DNA of 48,673 nucleotides from Desulfobulbaceae bacterium (lineage in GTDB: Bacteria > Desulfobacterota > Desulfobulbia > Desulfobulbales > Desulfocapsaceae), in assembly GCA_024640625.1 (NCBI GenBank), contig JAHEER010000022.1, positions 1 to 48,673 of the forward strand, in the 5' to 3' direction. The notes beneath the pieces are model-generated. The model was not told the origin of the DNA. It worked only from the letters and a program-made list of their open reading frames with translations, and did not search any database. Below, in pieces: positions 33,832 to 41,982 of the stretch (positions are counted from its first letter, which is position 1; every line of letters begins with the position of its first letter). A program made the translations under genes and the position numbers.

Positions 33832-34761
33832 TCAGGCGGCGATCTTGACTGGCAACCTGGATTTCTGTTTGCGGAGAAAAGTCCCTCGCTCCCGAAGATA
33901 ATCGGCTGAGGGAGTCTGAATATTTTTCAGAGAATAGTGCTTTCCTAAAAAATCATAGGTGGAGACCCCTAATCTATGATAGGGGAGCAATTCGATACTC
34001 TTGGCTTTCTTCAGCTTTGACGCCATTGCCAGAATCGTTTGCAGATTTGTATCGGAGTCATTCACACCTGGAATTAGAGGAACCCTGATATATATCGGCA
34101 GCCTCAGGTCCAACTCATCAATACGTCTGAGGTTCTCCCATATCAGCTCGATCCCGACCCCGGTGAGATTTTTGTGCGCGGCTGAATCGCTGTGTTTGAT
34201 GTCGACATACAATGATTCTAAGTAAGGCAGCACCTTGGCGACAGAATCCCAGGGAGCGAAAAGACTTGTTTCCATGGTGGTATTAATCCCTCGTGTCCTG
34301 CATTCTTTGAGGATGCTGCTGACAAAATCCGGTTGAGTCAGGCATTCTCCTCCGCTTATTGTTACCCCCCCGCCGGAGAAGAAGTAAAAAATTTCGTCTC
34401 TGCTGATCTGCTCAATGACCTGCTCATCGGTCATTATCCGTCCGTAACTTTGAACGGCACCTTTTAGACAAGATTCGATGCACTCCTGGCAATGGGTGCA
34501 CTTTTTCAGATCAAAAGCAAATGCGCCATCTTCTGCGATAGAGAAGCACCCTTCAGGGCATGTGTAAATGCAGATTCCGCACTCGTCGCACTTTTCCTTG
34601 ATGAATCCTATTTCAATTGAGCTGCGCTGACCTTCTGGAGTCGAACACCAGGAGCAATTGAGCGGGCATCCTTTGAGAAAAACAACAGTTCTTAAACCGG
34701 CTCCATCATGCATGGAGGTCTTTTCAATGCGTAGAACTGTTCCACTATTTTGGGGTGTCAT
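33832..34761 (-). CDS. glycyl radical enzyme activase (radical SAM)
   Basis: A 309-residue activating enzyme. The radical-SAM cluster motif is CPLNCSWC (CxxxCxxC), followed by the inserted ferredoxin domain with two [4Fe-4S] motifs (CDECGICIYTC and CTHCQECIESC). The typical FSGGGVTISGGECL glycine-rich SAM-binding part comes after, and the C-terminus has LIPGVNDSDTNL and LPYHRLG. It installs the glycyl radical on the partner encoded immediately upstream; the genes are separated by only four bases. The insert is typical of activases for non-PFL glycyl radical enzymes. Confidence 0.95.
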   Translation of the reverse strand: MTPQNSGTVLRIEKTSMHDGAGLRTVVFLKGCPLNCSWCSTPEGQRSSIEIGFIKEKCDECGICIYTCPEGCFSIAEDGAFAFDLKKCTHCQECIESCLKGAVQSYGRIMTDEQVIEQISRDEIFYFFSGGGVTISGGECLTQPDFVSSILKECRTRGINTTMETSLFAPWDSVAKVLPYLESLYVDIKHSDSAAHKNLTGVGIELIWENLRRIDELDLRLPIYIRVPLIPGVNDSDTNLQTILAMASKLKKAKSIELLPYHRLGVSTYDFLGKHYSLKNIQTPSADYLRERGTFLRKQKSRLPVKIAA

Positions 34762-34765
34762 TCTC

Positions 34766-37183
34766 TCAGCCGGTTGATATGTCGCGCATTACGGTTCGAC
34801 CAATGATCTCGTCCTGCACATCTTTGCCAAGCTCGGTAAAATATGCGGTGTAGCCCGCCACTCTGACAAGCAGTCCGCGATGTGCATCGGGATTCTTCTG
34901 GGCGGCGATGAGTTTCTCCTGGTTGATAACATTGAATTGCACATGATAAACGCCAAGGCTGCACATGGATTTCAACAGGGCCATCAATTGCTGAATACCG
35001 TTTTCGTCCCGCAGCATCTCAGGCTCAACTTTCAGATTCAGCAGGGTACCCTGCACGAAACGATCGTGGCAGATTTGTGCTACCGATTTGAGGACTGCGC
35101 CCGGACCGTGTTTATCCGTGCCCCCGGAAGGGCTTACACCGTCGGCCAGGGGCCGCCAGGCTCTTCTGCCAGAAGGAAGGGCGCCCACCTCCAAGCCGAA
35201 CGGGGTGTTGCCTGAGACTGGCAGGATGCCCGGGGTCATGGTGCCGAACTTACTCTCATATTGTTCTATTTCATCGGCGAAGAAAGTAAAAAGATCGCCA
35301 ACCAGCCGATCCACCTGGGGATCGTCATTGCCGTACTTGGGTGCGTTTTGGCAGAGCTTTAACAGTTCCTCGTGTCCTTCGAAGTCATCATCCAGGGCCT
35401 GAACAAGTTCAGCCATGGTGGCCTGTTTTTTGTCATAGACGATATGTTTGACCGCGGCAACGCTGTTTATCAAATCGGCGACACCGATCAGAATGATACC
35501 GTTTCCGGTATTGTATTTAGCGCCTCCCCAGGCGTAATCTTTGGCTTTTTCGATACATTCTTTGAAGGTCAGGGATAGCGCCGGGCTGGGCCGGTTCAGG
35601 CAAACTTCGTCGATGACATGGCTGCCCTTGACCACCGCCCTGGTGATATAGCGGTAGTGCTTTTTAAGCGCCTCTAAAAATTGCTCGAAACTGTCAAACT
35701 CCCTGGGGTCTCCGGTCTGCAGTGAGACCCGCAAGCCGCTCTTTCTGTTTATCCCATTGAGCAGTGTAAATTCGATGACCGAACCTAGATTGATATCGGC
35801 CAGGGCAGTATAGTGCCGCAATCTGCCCTCCAGGTTGGTTTCCACACAGCCGCAGGGGTTCCAGTCAAAAGCTTCTTTCAAGGGGATGCCCTTGTTCATC
35901 AGCATTCGTATCCCGATGTCGTCATTGTGGAACGCCGGAAAACCGGTCCCCAGAGCAATGAGATCGACGATTTTTCTGAGAAATTTGTTGGGGTTTTTAG
36001 CCAGGCTGTAGCGCACTGACAGCGAAGGCTGGTAGAGCTGTACGTCCATGGTCGCCTGCACGATCATGTACGAGAGGTCGTTCACCGCATCCCTGCCGGC
36101 TCTGTCTACCCCTCCGACACAGACATTTTGAAACATGGGGTAGCCGGCGGCAAACTCGGCGGTAACTTCATCCTGGAAGAGGCAGGGTTCGCTGAATTTA
36201 ACCCAGAGGCAGTTTAGCAGTTCCTGGGCCTGGTCCCTGGTAAGTCTGCCTCTATCGAGATCATTTTGGAGATAGGGCCACAGATACTGGTCCATTCTGC
36301 CAGGATTGTAGCTGGCCGCATTCTGCTCCATGAACACACAGGTCTGATAAAAATAGAGCGCTTGCAGCGCCTCTCTGAAACTAGTGGCGGGCTTGGCCGG
36401 CACTCTTGCACAGACCTCGCTTATTTCCAGAAGTTCTTTCCGTCTGCCGGGATCGGTCTCTACGGCTGCCATCCGCCGTGCCTCCCGGGCATAGCGGGAA
36501 GCCAGAATTTTTATCCCTTCGGCGACTAATAAGAGTGCTTCAAGATAGTAATCTTTTTCGTAATCGCCGGGTCTGGTGAGGTCCAGTCTCAGTCTGCGAT
36601 CCCTGATTTTCTCCTCGATCCCTTCGATTCCTTCTCTTATCATCCATTCGTAGCCGGCTGTTGTTTCGCCGAATCCGCGCACCGCCTTACGGTTTATATA
36701 GACGACGCCGGTATCTCGCAAGGCTTTGGTGTCCTCTGGAATCTGGGCCAGCCATTCTTCGTAGTTGGATTTCCCATGCCAGAAGGGTTTTATTTCCCGC
36801 TCGAATATGTCTCTATCGGCGGGAGCAAGATAAAATGGATCATAGAGTCTTTCAGAGATCGTATCGAGTTCGTCATTGAGTACCGACCAGCAGGTATCAG
36901 CGCAGAGTATTCCGCCGCGAATTTTACTGCCGGAGCAACCGACAATGAGTTCATCGTCCCAAATCCTTATGCTCTTTTCCTGGCACTGCAGCCTAAATGC
37001 TTTGGCTTTCTGGATCACCAGCGGTTCGCTCAGGGCCTGCTTGAATCCGCGAGTTAAGATTCTGGCGTTCTCGAGGTCCATTTCCGGCCTGGTGGAGATC
37101 ACCCGCCGTTTCAGGCGATGTATCCGGTCCATGTAATACGGCTGCTCGCTGGTTCGGCGACTATTATCCACTGCCAGTTTCAT
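34766..37183 (-). CDS. glycyl radical enzyme, substrate unassigned
   Basis: An 805-residue glycyl radical enzyme. The thiyl/acid site is GCVE (Cys446, Glu448, in WNPCGCVETNLEGR) and the radical site is RVAGYTA (Gly777) near the C-terminus. The lack of a second adjacent active-site cysteine of the PFL type and the presence of the acid place it with dehydratases, C-S/C-N lyases and arylacetate decarboxylases, not pyruvate formate-lyase. I cannot assign choline, isethionate, hydroxyproline, glycerol or hydroxyphenylacetate specificity: no small subunit, microcompartment or downstream enzyme genes lie nearby. A strong ribosome site (GGGGAGGAAG) precedes ATG 37183. It requires anoxic conditions. 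Confidence 0.93.
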   Translation of the reverse strand: MKLAVDNSRRTSEQPYYMDRIHRLKRRVISTRPEMDLENARILTRGFKQALSEPLVIQKAKAFRLQCQEKSIRIWDDELIVGCSGSKIRGGILCADTCWSVLNDELDTISERLYDPFYLAPADRDIFEREIKPFWHGKSNYEEWLAQIPEDTKALRDTGVVYINRKAVRGFGETTAGYEWMIREGIEGIEEKIRDRRLRLDLTRPGDYEKDYYLEALLLVAEGIKILASRYAREARRMAAVETDPGRRKELLEISEVCARVPAKPATSFREALQALYFYQTCVFMEQNAASYNPGRMDQYLWPYLQNDLDRGRLTRDQAQELLNCLWVKFSEPCLFQDEVTAEFAAGYPMFQNVCVGGVDRAGRDAVNDLSYMIVQATMDVQLYQPSLSVRYSLAKNPNKFLRKIVDLIALGTGFPAFHNDDIGIRMLMNKGIPLKEAFDWNPCGCVETNLEGRLRHYTALADINLGSVIEFTLLNGINRKSGLRVSLQTGDPREFDSFEQFLEALKKHYRYITRAVVKGSHVIDEVCLNRPSPALSLTFKECIEKAKDYAWGGAKYNTGNGIILIGVADLINSVAAVKHIVYDKKQATMAELVQALDDDFEGHEELLKLCQNAPKYGNDDPQVDRLVGDLFTFFADEIEQYESKFGTMTPGILPVSGNTPFGLEVGALPSGRRAWRPLADGVSPSGGTDKHGPGAVLKSVAQICHDRFVQGTLLNLKVEPEMLRDENGIQQLMALLKSMCSLGVYHVQFNVINQEKLIAAQKNPDAHRGLLVRVAGYTAYFTELGKDVQDEIIGRTVMRDISTG

Positions 37184-37256
37184 TATCTTCCTCCCCTGCG
37201 CCGCAAAACTCGCCTTGGAAAGCTGTTCTATGGATTTGGTTTAGCGTAACATCGGT

Positions 37257-37304
37257 GTTGATCTCGACGTATCAACCCTACCGACAGCTGAAACAATGTG
37301 TCAA
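37257..37304 (-). promoter_or_regulatory. candidate promoter and operator of the glycyl radical operon
   Basis: On the minus strand a TTGACA (37299-37304) lies about 120 bases upstream of the enzyme start; the matching -10 is poor. A perfect inverted repeat GTTGAT-N8-ATCAAC (37257-37276) sits where the -10/start-site region would be, as expected for a repressor or a regulator site. Both sequences are seen directly; function is inferred. Confidence 0.4.
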
Positions 37305-37440
37305 GATTTTTTTCGCTGCTTTATCGGTGAGGTGCGGTAAGCAGCAGGATACTGGCAAGCGGATAGTGGTGTGAGTGACGAAATGGATCCTGGCCGGAGG
37401 GAAGTGCTCTACAAGTGCAAGACGTTCACCATGACCGCAA

Positions 37441-37477
37441 TAAAAAAGGGGAAGGGCCCGGTTTTGCCCTTCCCCTT
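37441..37477 (-). terminator. Rho-independent terminator of hsp20
   Basis: On the minus strand a perfect 12-base-pair stem (AAGGGGAAGGGC, 37466-37477, with its complement at 37446-37457) has an eight-base loop and is followed by a run of T (37441-37447, TTTTTTA). It lies about 30 bases beyond the hsp20 stop. This is the best terminator in the window. Confidence 0.9.
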
Positions 37478-37507
37478 GAGAGGAGGAATGAGAGGTGTGG
37501 TTGTTGC

Positions 37508-37942
37508 TTAGTTAATGGTTATCTGTTTGGGTTTCTGCTCTTCAGGTTTCTCTATTTTCAGAACGAGCAGGCCGTTGGTGTAACTGGCGTCGATATGCTC
37601 CTCGGTAACCTCGAAGGGCAGCTTGAAGGTGCGTTCGAATTTACCGAATCGGCGTTCACGGCGATACCTGCCGTTCTCTTTTGACTCCTCATCGCGCTCA
37701 TGCTCACCGGACAGGGTCAGCAAACGTCCCTTCACATCCACCTTGATCTTATCCTTGTCGATACCCGGAAGCTCTGCTTCAAGAATGAGCTTCTCGTCTT
37801 TCTCATAGATGTCAACCGCTGGGTTCAGGTCGGTGCTGACCTCATCAAGGCGAGTGGTGAACGGTGTGAAAAAGTCATCGAACAGGTTGGTTCTGCGATG
37901 AGGTTTCAGTCCAAATCTCGGGCTATAGGTTGTCAGATACAT
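37508..37942 (-). CDS. Hsp20-family small heat shock protein
   Basis: A 144-residue alpha-crystallin-domain chaperone. An N-terminal arm (about 1-40) precedes the domain, which shows PAVDIYEKDEKLILEAELPG, DVKGRLLTLSGEHE, FERTFKLPFEVTEEHIDASY and NGLLVLKIEK. The C-terminal I-x-I anchor for oligomerisation is ITI (PKQITIN). It binds unfolding proteins in the cytoplasm and holds them for ATP-dependent chaperones. The ribosome site AAGGAGA is strong. It has its own terminator and a promoter in the AT-rich gap shared with the divergent double-RHH gene. Confidence 0.95.
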   Translation of the reverse strand: MYLTTYSPRFGLKPHRRTNLFDDFFTPFTTRLDEVSTDLNPAVDIYEKDEKLILEAELPGIDKDKIKVDVKGRLLTLSGEHERDEESKENGRYRRERRFGKFERTFKLPFEVTEEHIDASYTNGLLVLKIEKPEEQKPKQITIN

Positions 37943-37997
37943 GATATTCTCCTTGTTGTTGTGTTTTTTTGTTTTGTGGTTTACCTTCGTTGATTAA

Positions 37998-38025
37998 ATG
38001 GTAATAATTGTACTAAGCATGTCAA
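37998..38025 (-). promoter_or_regulatory. promoter of hsp20
   Basis: On the minus strand TTGACA (38020-38025) and TACCAT (37998-38003) are 16 bases apart, giving a start site about 50 bases upstream of the hsp20 ATG. No sigma32-type (CTTGAA...CCCCAT) pair and no CIRCE element was seen. Confidence 0.5.
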
Positions 38026-38048
38026 GAAAAAAAATGTTACTTTTTAAA

Positions 38049-38069
38049 TATAATTAAATAAGTAATTAA
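38049..38069 (+). promoter_or_regulatory. TATAAT and tandem TAATTAA repeats before the double-RHH gene
   Basis: TATAAT lies at 38049-38054, and TAATTAA occurs at 38051-38057 and 38063-38069, start to start 12 bases. Ribbon-helix-helix proteins often bind such closely spaced direct repeats, and the next gene encodes one, so autoregulation is a reasonable inference. No -35 box is evident. Confidence 0.35.
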
Positions 38070-38094
38070 CTATCCGGGTAGCAAGGAGATAACC

Positions 38095-38685
38095 ATGGGA
38101 AATAAAAACAAAGCAGTGGAATTCGTCATGCTGTCCGAAACCTATTCAGCCGATTTAAGAGGCCGGCAGTCGGTGCGCACCACCTTTAAACTCACACCTC
38201 GATCCATCGATGCGCTGAGTTTGCTGGCCGGACAGCTGGGCATTAAGCAGAAATCTATTTTCGATCACCTTGTCGACGATACCCGAACGCTCCAGGCCCT
38301 GGCCCGGGAAATCGAGAAAAGGGAGGCGATACAAGAAGAGCGGGTAGCCAAAACCTATGTGATATCGAGAAAAACACTGGAGAACCTCGAGCAGGTTTGT
38401 AAACGCTACCAGACGCCAAGGGACGCTCTGGTTGAATTTTCCATAGAACGGATTCTGCCGCTTATAAAAGAGGAGAAAAACAAGCACCATAATCGACAGA
38501 AGTTGCAGGACAAGCTTGATCGGTTCCTGGCCGACAGCAGAGAACTGCTGGAAGACGCCGATAAAATTCTTGACCGCGAAGACCCGGTCTTCGAGCAGAT
38601 ATATCAGATGGCCAAGGCGGCGCAATCCAGCTGTGACGAGATCAATCAGATTATAGAAAAAGGCCGGCGGCTGGAAGAGTTCTAA
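38095..38685 (+). CDS. putative DNA-binding protein with two ribbon-helix-helix segments
   Basis: A 196-residue protein. Residues about 27-61 (VRTTFKLTPRSIDALSLLAG, then QLGIKQKSIFDHLV) have the pattern of a CopG/MetJ-type ribbon-helix-helix: a basic strand followed by two helices. Residues about 85-121 (AKTYVISRKTLENLEQVCKR, then YQTPRDALVEFSIERIL) repeat the pattern, so one chain may form the pseudo-dimer. The remainder (about 125-196) is a charged helix, probably a coiled coil. It is divergent from hsp20 across a 152-base AT-rich gap and has a strong AAGGAG site. Regulation of hsp20 and of itself is inferred from position only. I do not recognise a named family. Confidence 0.75.
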   Translation: MGNKNKAVEFVMLSETYSADLRGRQSVRTTFKLTPRSIDALSLLAGQLGIKQKSIFDHLVDDTRTLQALAREIEKREAIQEERVAKTYVISRKTLENLEQVCKRYQTPRDALVEFSIERILPLIKEEKNKHHNRQKLQDKLDRFLADSRELLEDADKILDREDPVFEQIYQMAKAAQSSCDEINQIIEKGRRLEEF

Positions 38686-38935
38686 AGACCGCGGCCCTGA
38701 GCTCTATCGCATTCTTTCGCAGCGCCTCTGGCAAGTGGTTCAACCTGCTCTGATGTTCCTTGCCGGCGGCTTCCAGTTTTGTCTGGAAAATTTACTGGTA
38801 ATCTGGTAATACCAAGCTGCTGTACCGAGACCTGCACAATTTTTCTTAATTTCTTGCTTCTCAAAATTGGTAGCAACCCTTTTTCCGTGTGAAAAAGATA
38901 CGTTCAAGAAAGAAGTGTTTTCAAGGAGGAACATG

Positions 38936-39913
38936 ATGAAATCACCAGTACGTGTAGCGGTAACTGGAGCCGCCGGTCAGATTGCCTATTCTCTTATTTT
39001 TCGGGTAGCCAATGGCGATTTTCTCGGACCGGATCAACCGGTAATCCTGCAGCTGCTAGAAATACCACCGGCCATGGAGCCATTGAACGGCGTGGTAATG
39101 GAACTCAACGACTGTGCCTTTCCGCTGGTGACGGACATCATTACCAGCGATGATCCCAAGGTGGCCTTCAAAGACATTGACTATGGTTTTCTGGTTGGAG
39201 CGCGACCACGCGGGCCAGGAATGGAACGGGGCGACCTGCTCGAGGCAAATGCCCAGATCTTCTCCGCTCAGGGTAAAGCTTTGAACGATCACGCCAGTAA
39301 AGACGTAAAAATTCTCGTGGTCGGCAACCCGGCCAATACCAATGCGCTTATCACTATGAAGAATGCGCCGGATATCAACCCCAGGAACATCACCGCGATG
39401 ATGCGGCTCGACCACAACCGGTCCAAGTCTCAGGTCGCCGAAAAGACAGGCAGTCACAGCTCTCTGGTTGAAAAAATGGTGGTCTGGGGCAATCACTCCG
39501 CTACCCAGTATCCCGATATCAGCTATGCCACCGTAGATGGTGCGCCGGTTAAAGAGAAAGTTGACAACGACTGGTACGTTGACACGTTCATTCCCACCGT
39601 GCAGCAGCGCGGCGCAGCGATCATTAAAGCGCGGGGCGCTTCCAGTGCCGCCTCAGCCGCGTCGGCAGCCATAGATCACATGCGGGACTGGGCTCTTGGC
39701 AGCGCCGGAGGCTGGGTGAGCATGGGCGTCTATTCAGCCGGTAATCCCTATGGTATCGACGAGGACATCATCTACTCCTTTCCGATCACCACCGAAAATG
39801 GTGAGTGGAAAATGGTTGAAGGCCTTGAAATAAGCGATTTCAGCCGGGAGATGATGAGCAAGACGGAAGAGGAACTGGTGGGCGAACGCCAGGCCATATC
39901 CCATCTTCTCTAG
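38936..39913 (+). CDS. mdh: malate dehydrogenase (NAD-dependent)
   Basis: A 325-residue MDH of the dimeric cytosolic-like type. It carries [58 protein letters not shown] (substrate-binding arginines), [19 protein letters not shown] and the catalytic histidine in [12 protein letters not shown]. It oxidises malate to oxaloacetate in the TCA cycle or, running in reverse, a reductive route. ATG 38936 is preferred to 38933 or the earlier in-frame 38867 because AAGGAGG (38923-38929) is six bases away and the family begins here. Confidence 0.95.
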   Translation: MKSPVRVAVTGAAGQIAYSLIFRVANGDFLGPDQPVILQLLEIPPAMEPLNGVVMELNDCAFPLVTDIITSDDPKVAFKDIDYGFLVGARPRGPGMERGDLLEANAQIFSAQGKALNDHASKDVKILVVGNPANTNALITMKNAPDINPRNITAMMRLDHNRSKSQVAEKTGSHSSLVEKMVVWGNHSATQYPDISYATVDGAPVKEKVDNDWYVDTFIPTVQQRGAAIIKARGASSAASAASAAIDHMRDWALGSAGGWVSMGVYSAGNPYGIDEDIIYSFPITTENGEWKMVEGLEISDFSREMMSKTEEELVGERQAISHLL

Positions 39914-39931
39914 CAGCTGATTTTCAGCCAG

Positions 39932-39957
39932 GCGGGGAGAGATCCGACTCTCCCCGC
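39932..39957 (+). terminator. hairpin downstream of mdh
   Basis: A perfect ten-base-pair stem, GCGGGGAGAG (39932-39941) and CTCTCCCCGC (39948-39957), with a six-base loop, 18 bases after the mdh stop. No T-tract follows on the plus strand, so termination may be partial. Confidence 0.6.
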
Positions 39958-40114
39958 GTATCTCATTACCATCCTGAACACTCTCCTCGAGTCTTCCGGT
40001 TCCTGTCAATTCCGCCTCCTCCTCGTCGATTGCAAATCGGCCATGGGTGGGGTAGTCTTGATCACGAACCCTCACTGACTCCAAGACTTCACCGCTAAAT
40101 CCAGGAGGTGGACC

Positions 40115-40636
40115 ATGGCAGATATCGAGATAATCCGGGCAGACATTACCACCCTCGATGTAGATGCGATCGTCAACGCCGCCAATTCATCGCTGCTCGG
40201 CGGAGGAGGAGTGGACGGGGCAATTCACCGGGCTGCCGGGCCTGAACTGCTGGCCGAATGCAGCACGCTGGGAGGATGCCCCACCGGCGAAGCCAAGTTG
40301 ACCGGGGGCTATAACTTGGCTGCCCGCCACGTCATTCACACAGTGGGGCCGATTTGGCAAGGCGGCGGGGAAAGCGAACACAAGTTGCTGCGCTCGTGCT
40401 ACCGCAACAGCCTCGAACTTGCCGGCGCCCACGGTCTCCGATCCATCGCCTTTCCGGCCATCAGCTGCGGCGTGTATGGTTTTCCCATTGCTGATGCCGC
40501 CGTCATTGCCATGGGGACGACCATCCAGTTTCTGTCCGCTGGGACAACACTGGAGCGGGTGATCTTTGCCTGTTCATCGGAAGAAGTGGAGTCTTCATTG
40601 AAAAATGCGTACCAGGAGATACAGACCGATGACTGA
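40115..40636 (+). CDS. macrodomain protein, O-acetyl-ADP-ribose deacetylase type (YmdB/MacroD-like)
   Basis: A 173-residue macrodomain. The ligand-binding loops are complete: VDAIVNAANSSLLGGGGVDG (with the catalytic-region Asn and Gly run), RAAGPELLAEC, CPTGEAKLTGGYNL, HVIHTVGPIW and FPAISCGVYGFP. Such proteins remove acetyl from O-acetyl-ADP-ribose or ADP-ribose from acidic residues. The ribosome site GGAGGTGG is strong. Its stop overlaps the sirtuin start by eight bases, so the two are translationally coupled. Confidence 0.95.
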   Translation: MADIEIIRADITTLDVDAIVNAANSSLLGGGGVDGAIHRAAGPELLAECSTLGGCPTGEAKLTGGYNLAARHVIHTVGPIWQGGGESEHKLLRSCYRNSLELAGAHGLRSIAFPAISCGVYGFPIADAAVIAMGTTIQFLSAGTTLERVIFACSSEEVESSLKNAYQEIQTDD

Positions 40637-41366
40637 TCTTGGTGTGTTCAGGACGCTTCTCGATGAGAGCCGGGAAATCGTTGGTTTTACCGGCGCAGGC
40701 ATAAGCACCGAGGCCGGAATATCGGATTACCGCAGTCAGGGGGGCATATGGGAGAAATTTACCCCGGTCTATTTAGCGGAATTTATAGAGAGTCCAGAGA
40801 AGAGAGTGCTCTACTGGCAGCGTAAGAAGGCCTTGTGGGACAGCATTGACAGGGCCAGGCCGACCAAAGCCCATCAGTTTTTCGTCGATCTGCATCGCAA
40901 GGGTAACCTGCGGGGGGTAATAACCCAGAACATTGACGGCCTGCATGAAAAAAGCGGTCTTCCGGCCGAGAAGATCGTCAATCTGCATGGCACCACTCTG
41001 GAGATTGTCTGTCTGGGCTGTGGGGCGATCGATGCCGCGGGACCCTTGATGGACAGGCTTGATCCCGAACGGCCGCCTCTTTGTCCGAGCTGCGGCGGAC
41101 TGTTGAAGCCCAATACCATTTCTTTTGGTCAGCAGTTAGTAGAGGCCGATCTGATTCGGGCAGAGCGCCTGGTCCGGGGCTGTGATCTGCTGATTGCGGC
41201 GGGGTCTACCCTACAGGTGCAGCCGGCTGCGTCCTATCCCTTGCTAGCCAGGGAAGCGGGCGCCACACTGGCAATTATCACGTTGTCTGAAACCCCGCTT
41301 GACCGCTATGCCGACTTCGTCTTCAATGAAAAACTGGGAGATTTTCTGACCCGGCTGGAAGGCTGA
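40629..41366 (+). CDS. NAD-dependent protein deacylase (sirtuin, Sir2 family)
   Basis: A 245-residue sirtuin. NAD-binding motifs GFTGAGISTEAGISDYRSQG, TQNIDGLHEKSG and the catalytic histidine in NLHGTTLEIVCLGC are intact, as is the zinc site (CLGC and CPSC). The product of Sir2 deacetylation is O-acetyl-ADP-ribose, the substrate of the macrodomain encoded by the overlapping upstream gene. ATG 40629 is chosen because the preceding codons belong to the other gene and AGGAG is 11 bases upstream. It is not of the SirTM (class M) type as far as I can judge: no lipoate-ligase or GcvH-L genes are nearby. Confidence 0.93.
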   Translation: MTDLGVFRTLLDESREIVGFTGAGISTEAGISDYRSQGGIWEKFTPVYLAEFIESPEKRVLYWQRKKALWDSIDRARPTKAHQFFVDLHRKGNLRGVITQNIDGLHEKSGLPAEKIVNLHGTTLEIVCLGCGAIDAAGPLMDRLDPERPPLCPSCGGLLKPNTISFGQQLVEADLIRAERLVRGCDLLIAAGSTLQVQPAASYPLLAREAGATLAIITLSETPLDRYADFVFNEKLGDFLTRLEG

Positions 41367-41369
41367 CCT

Positions 41370-41417
41370 GTCACCGAGCTATCCTCCTTCGGCCAGAGTT
41401 TGGAAGGGACCGGTGAC
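41370..41417. terminator. inverted repeat between convergent sirtuin and VOC genes
   Basis: GTCACCG (41370-41376) is complementary to CGGTGAC (41411-41417), with a partly foldable interior (CTCCTT against AAGGGA). Its position right after the sirtuin stop and before the convergent VOC gene suits a two-way terminator, but the stem is short and no T-tract is present. Confidence 0.3.
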
Positions 41418-41482
41418 CAGATCTATCTTATCCATGATATAACGAAAGTCTCGTTTTCAAGGTGCGGCACCAGCCAGGCGGG

Positions 41483-41926
41483 CTACCCACTCTCGGGGTA
41501 CTGGGCAAGTTCCAGTAGGATATCTTCAGGACCACGAAAGTAGACAAGTTTTTTGGACAGCTTTACGTACTCCTGGATCGGGCTCAGGGGCTCGATACCT
41601 CTGCGCTTGAGAAAAGCAGCGGTTTTTTCAATATCTTCTACCCTGAATGCCAGATGCCTGAATCCCTGGGTGTTCGCCCTGCCGGGATGGGCAATTTCAT
41701 TGATCGGCGGGTGATAGAATTGGAGCAGTTCTATGGATATGCTGTCGCCTGGAAGGGTGAGCCTCACATAGTGGGCCTCCACGTCCTCGAGTCCAACGGT
41801 ATCTGAGATCCACTCGCCGCTGAGTCGGGATTGATCTTGCTCGATAAAACCCAGGGCCAGGAAAAACTCTTTTACCCTGTCGAGGTCCTTGACGACAATA
41901 TTCAGGTGGTCAATGCGATGTACCAA
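41483..41926 (-). CDS. VOC-family (glyoxalase/bleomycin-resistance fold) protein
   Basis: A 147-residue VOC-fold protein made of two beta-alpha-beta-beta-beta units. The first metal-type histidine is in HRIDHLNIVVKDLDRVKEF. Further pieces are ISIELLQFYHPP, NTQGFRHLAFRVEDIEKT and YFRGPEDILLELAQYP, which holds the typical final glutamate. These are the features of metal-dependent lyases or dioxygenases of the superfamily. The substrate is unknown. It lies 56 bases downstream of the DapA-family gene on the same strand. Confidence 0.9.
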   Translation of the reverse strand: MVHRIDHLNIVVKDLDRVKEFFLALGFIEQDQSRLSGEWISDTVGLEDVEAHYVRLTLPGDSISIELLQFYHPPINEIAHPGRANTQGFRHLAFRVEDIEKTAAFLKRRGIEPLSPIQEYVKLSKKLVYFRGPEDILLELAQYPESG

Positions 41927-41982
41927 GGTTTCCCTCTCTTTATTTTAGCTGAACATTAGCTCAAGTCTGATGAAGTGATCGA

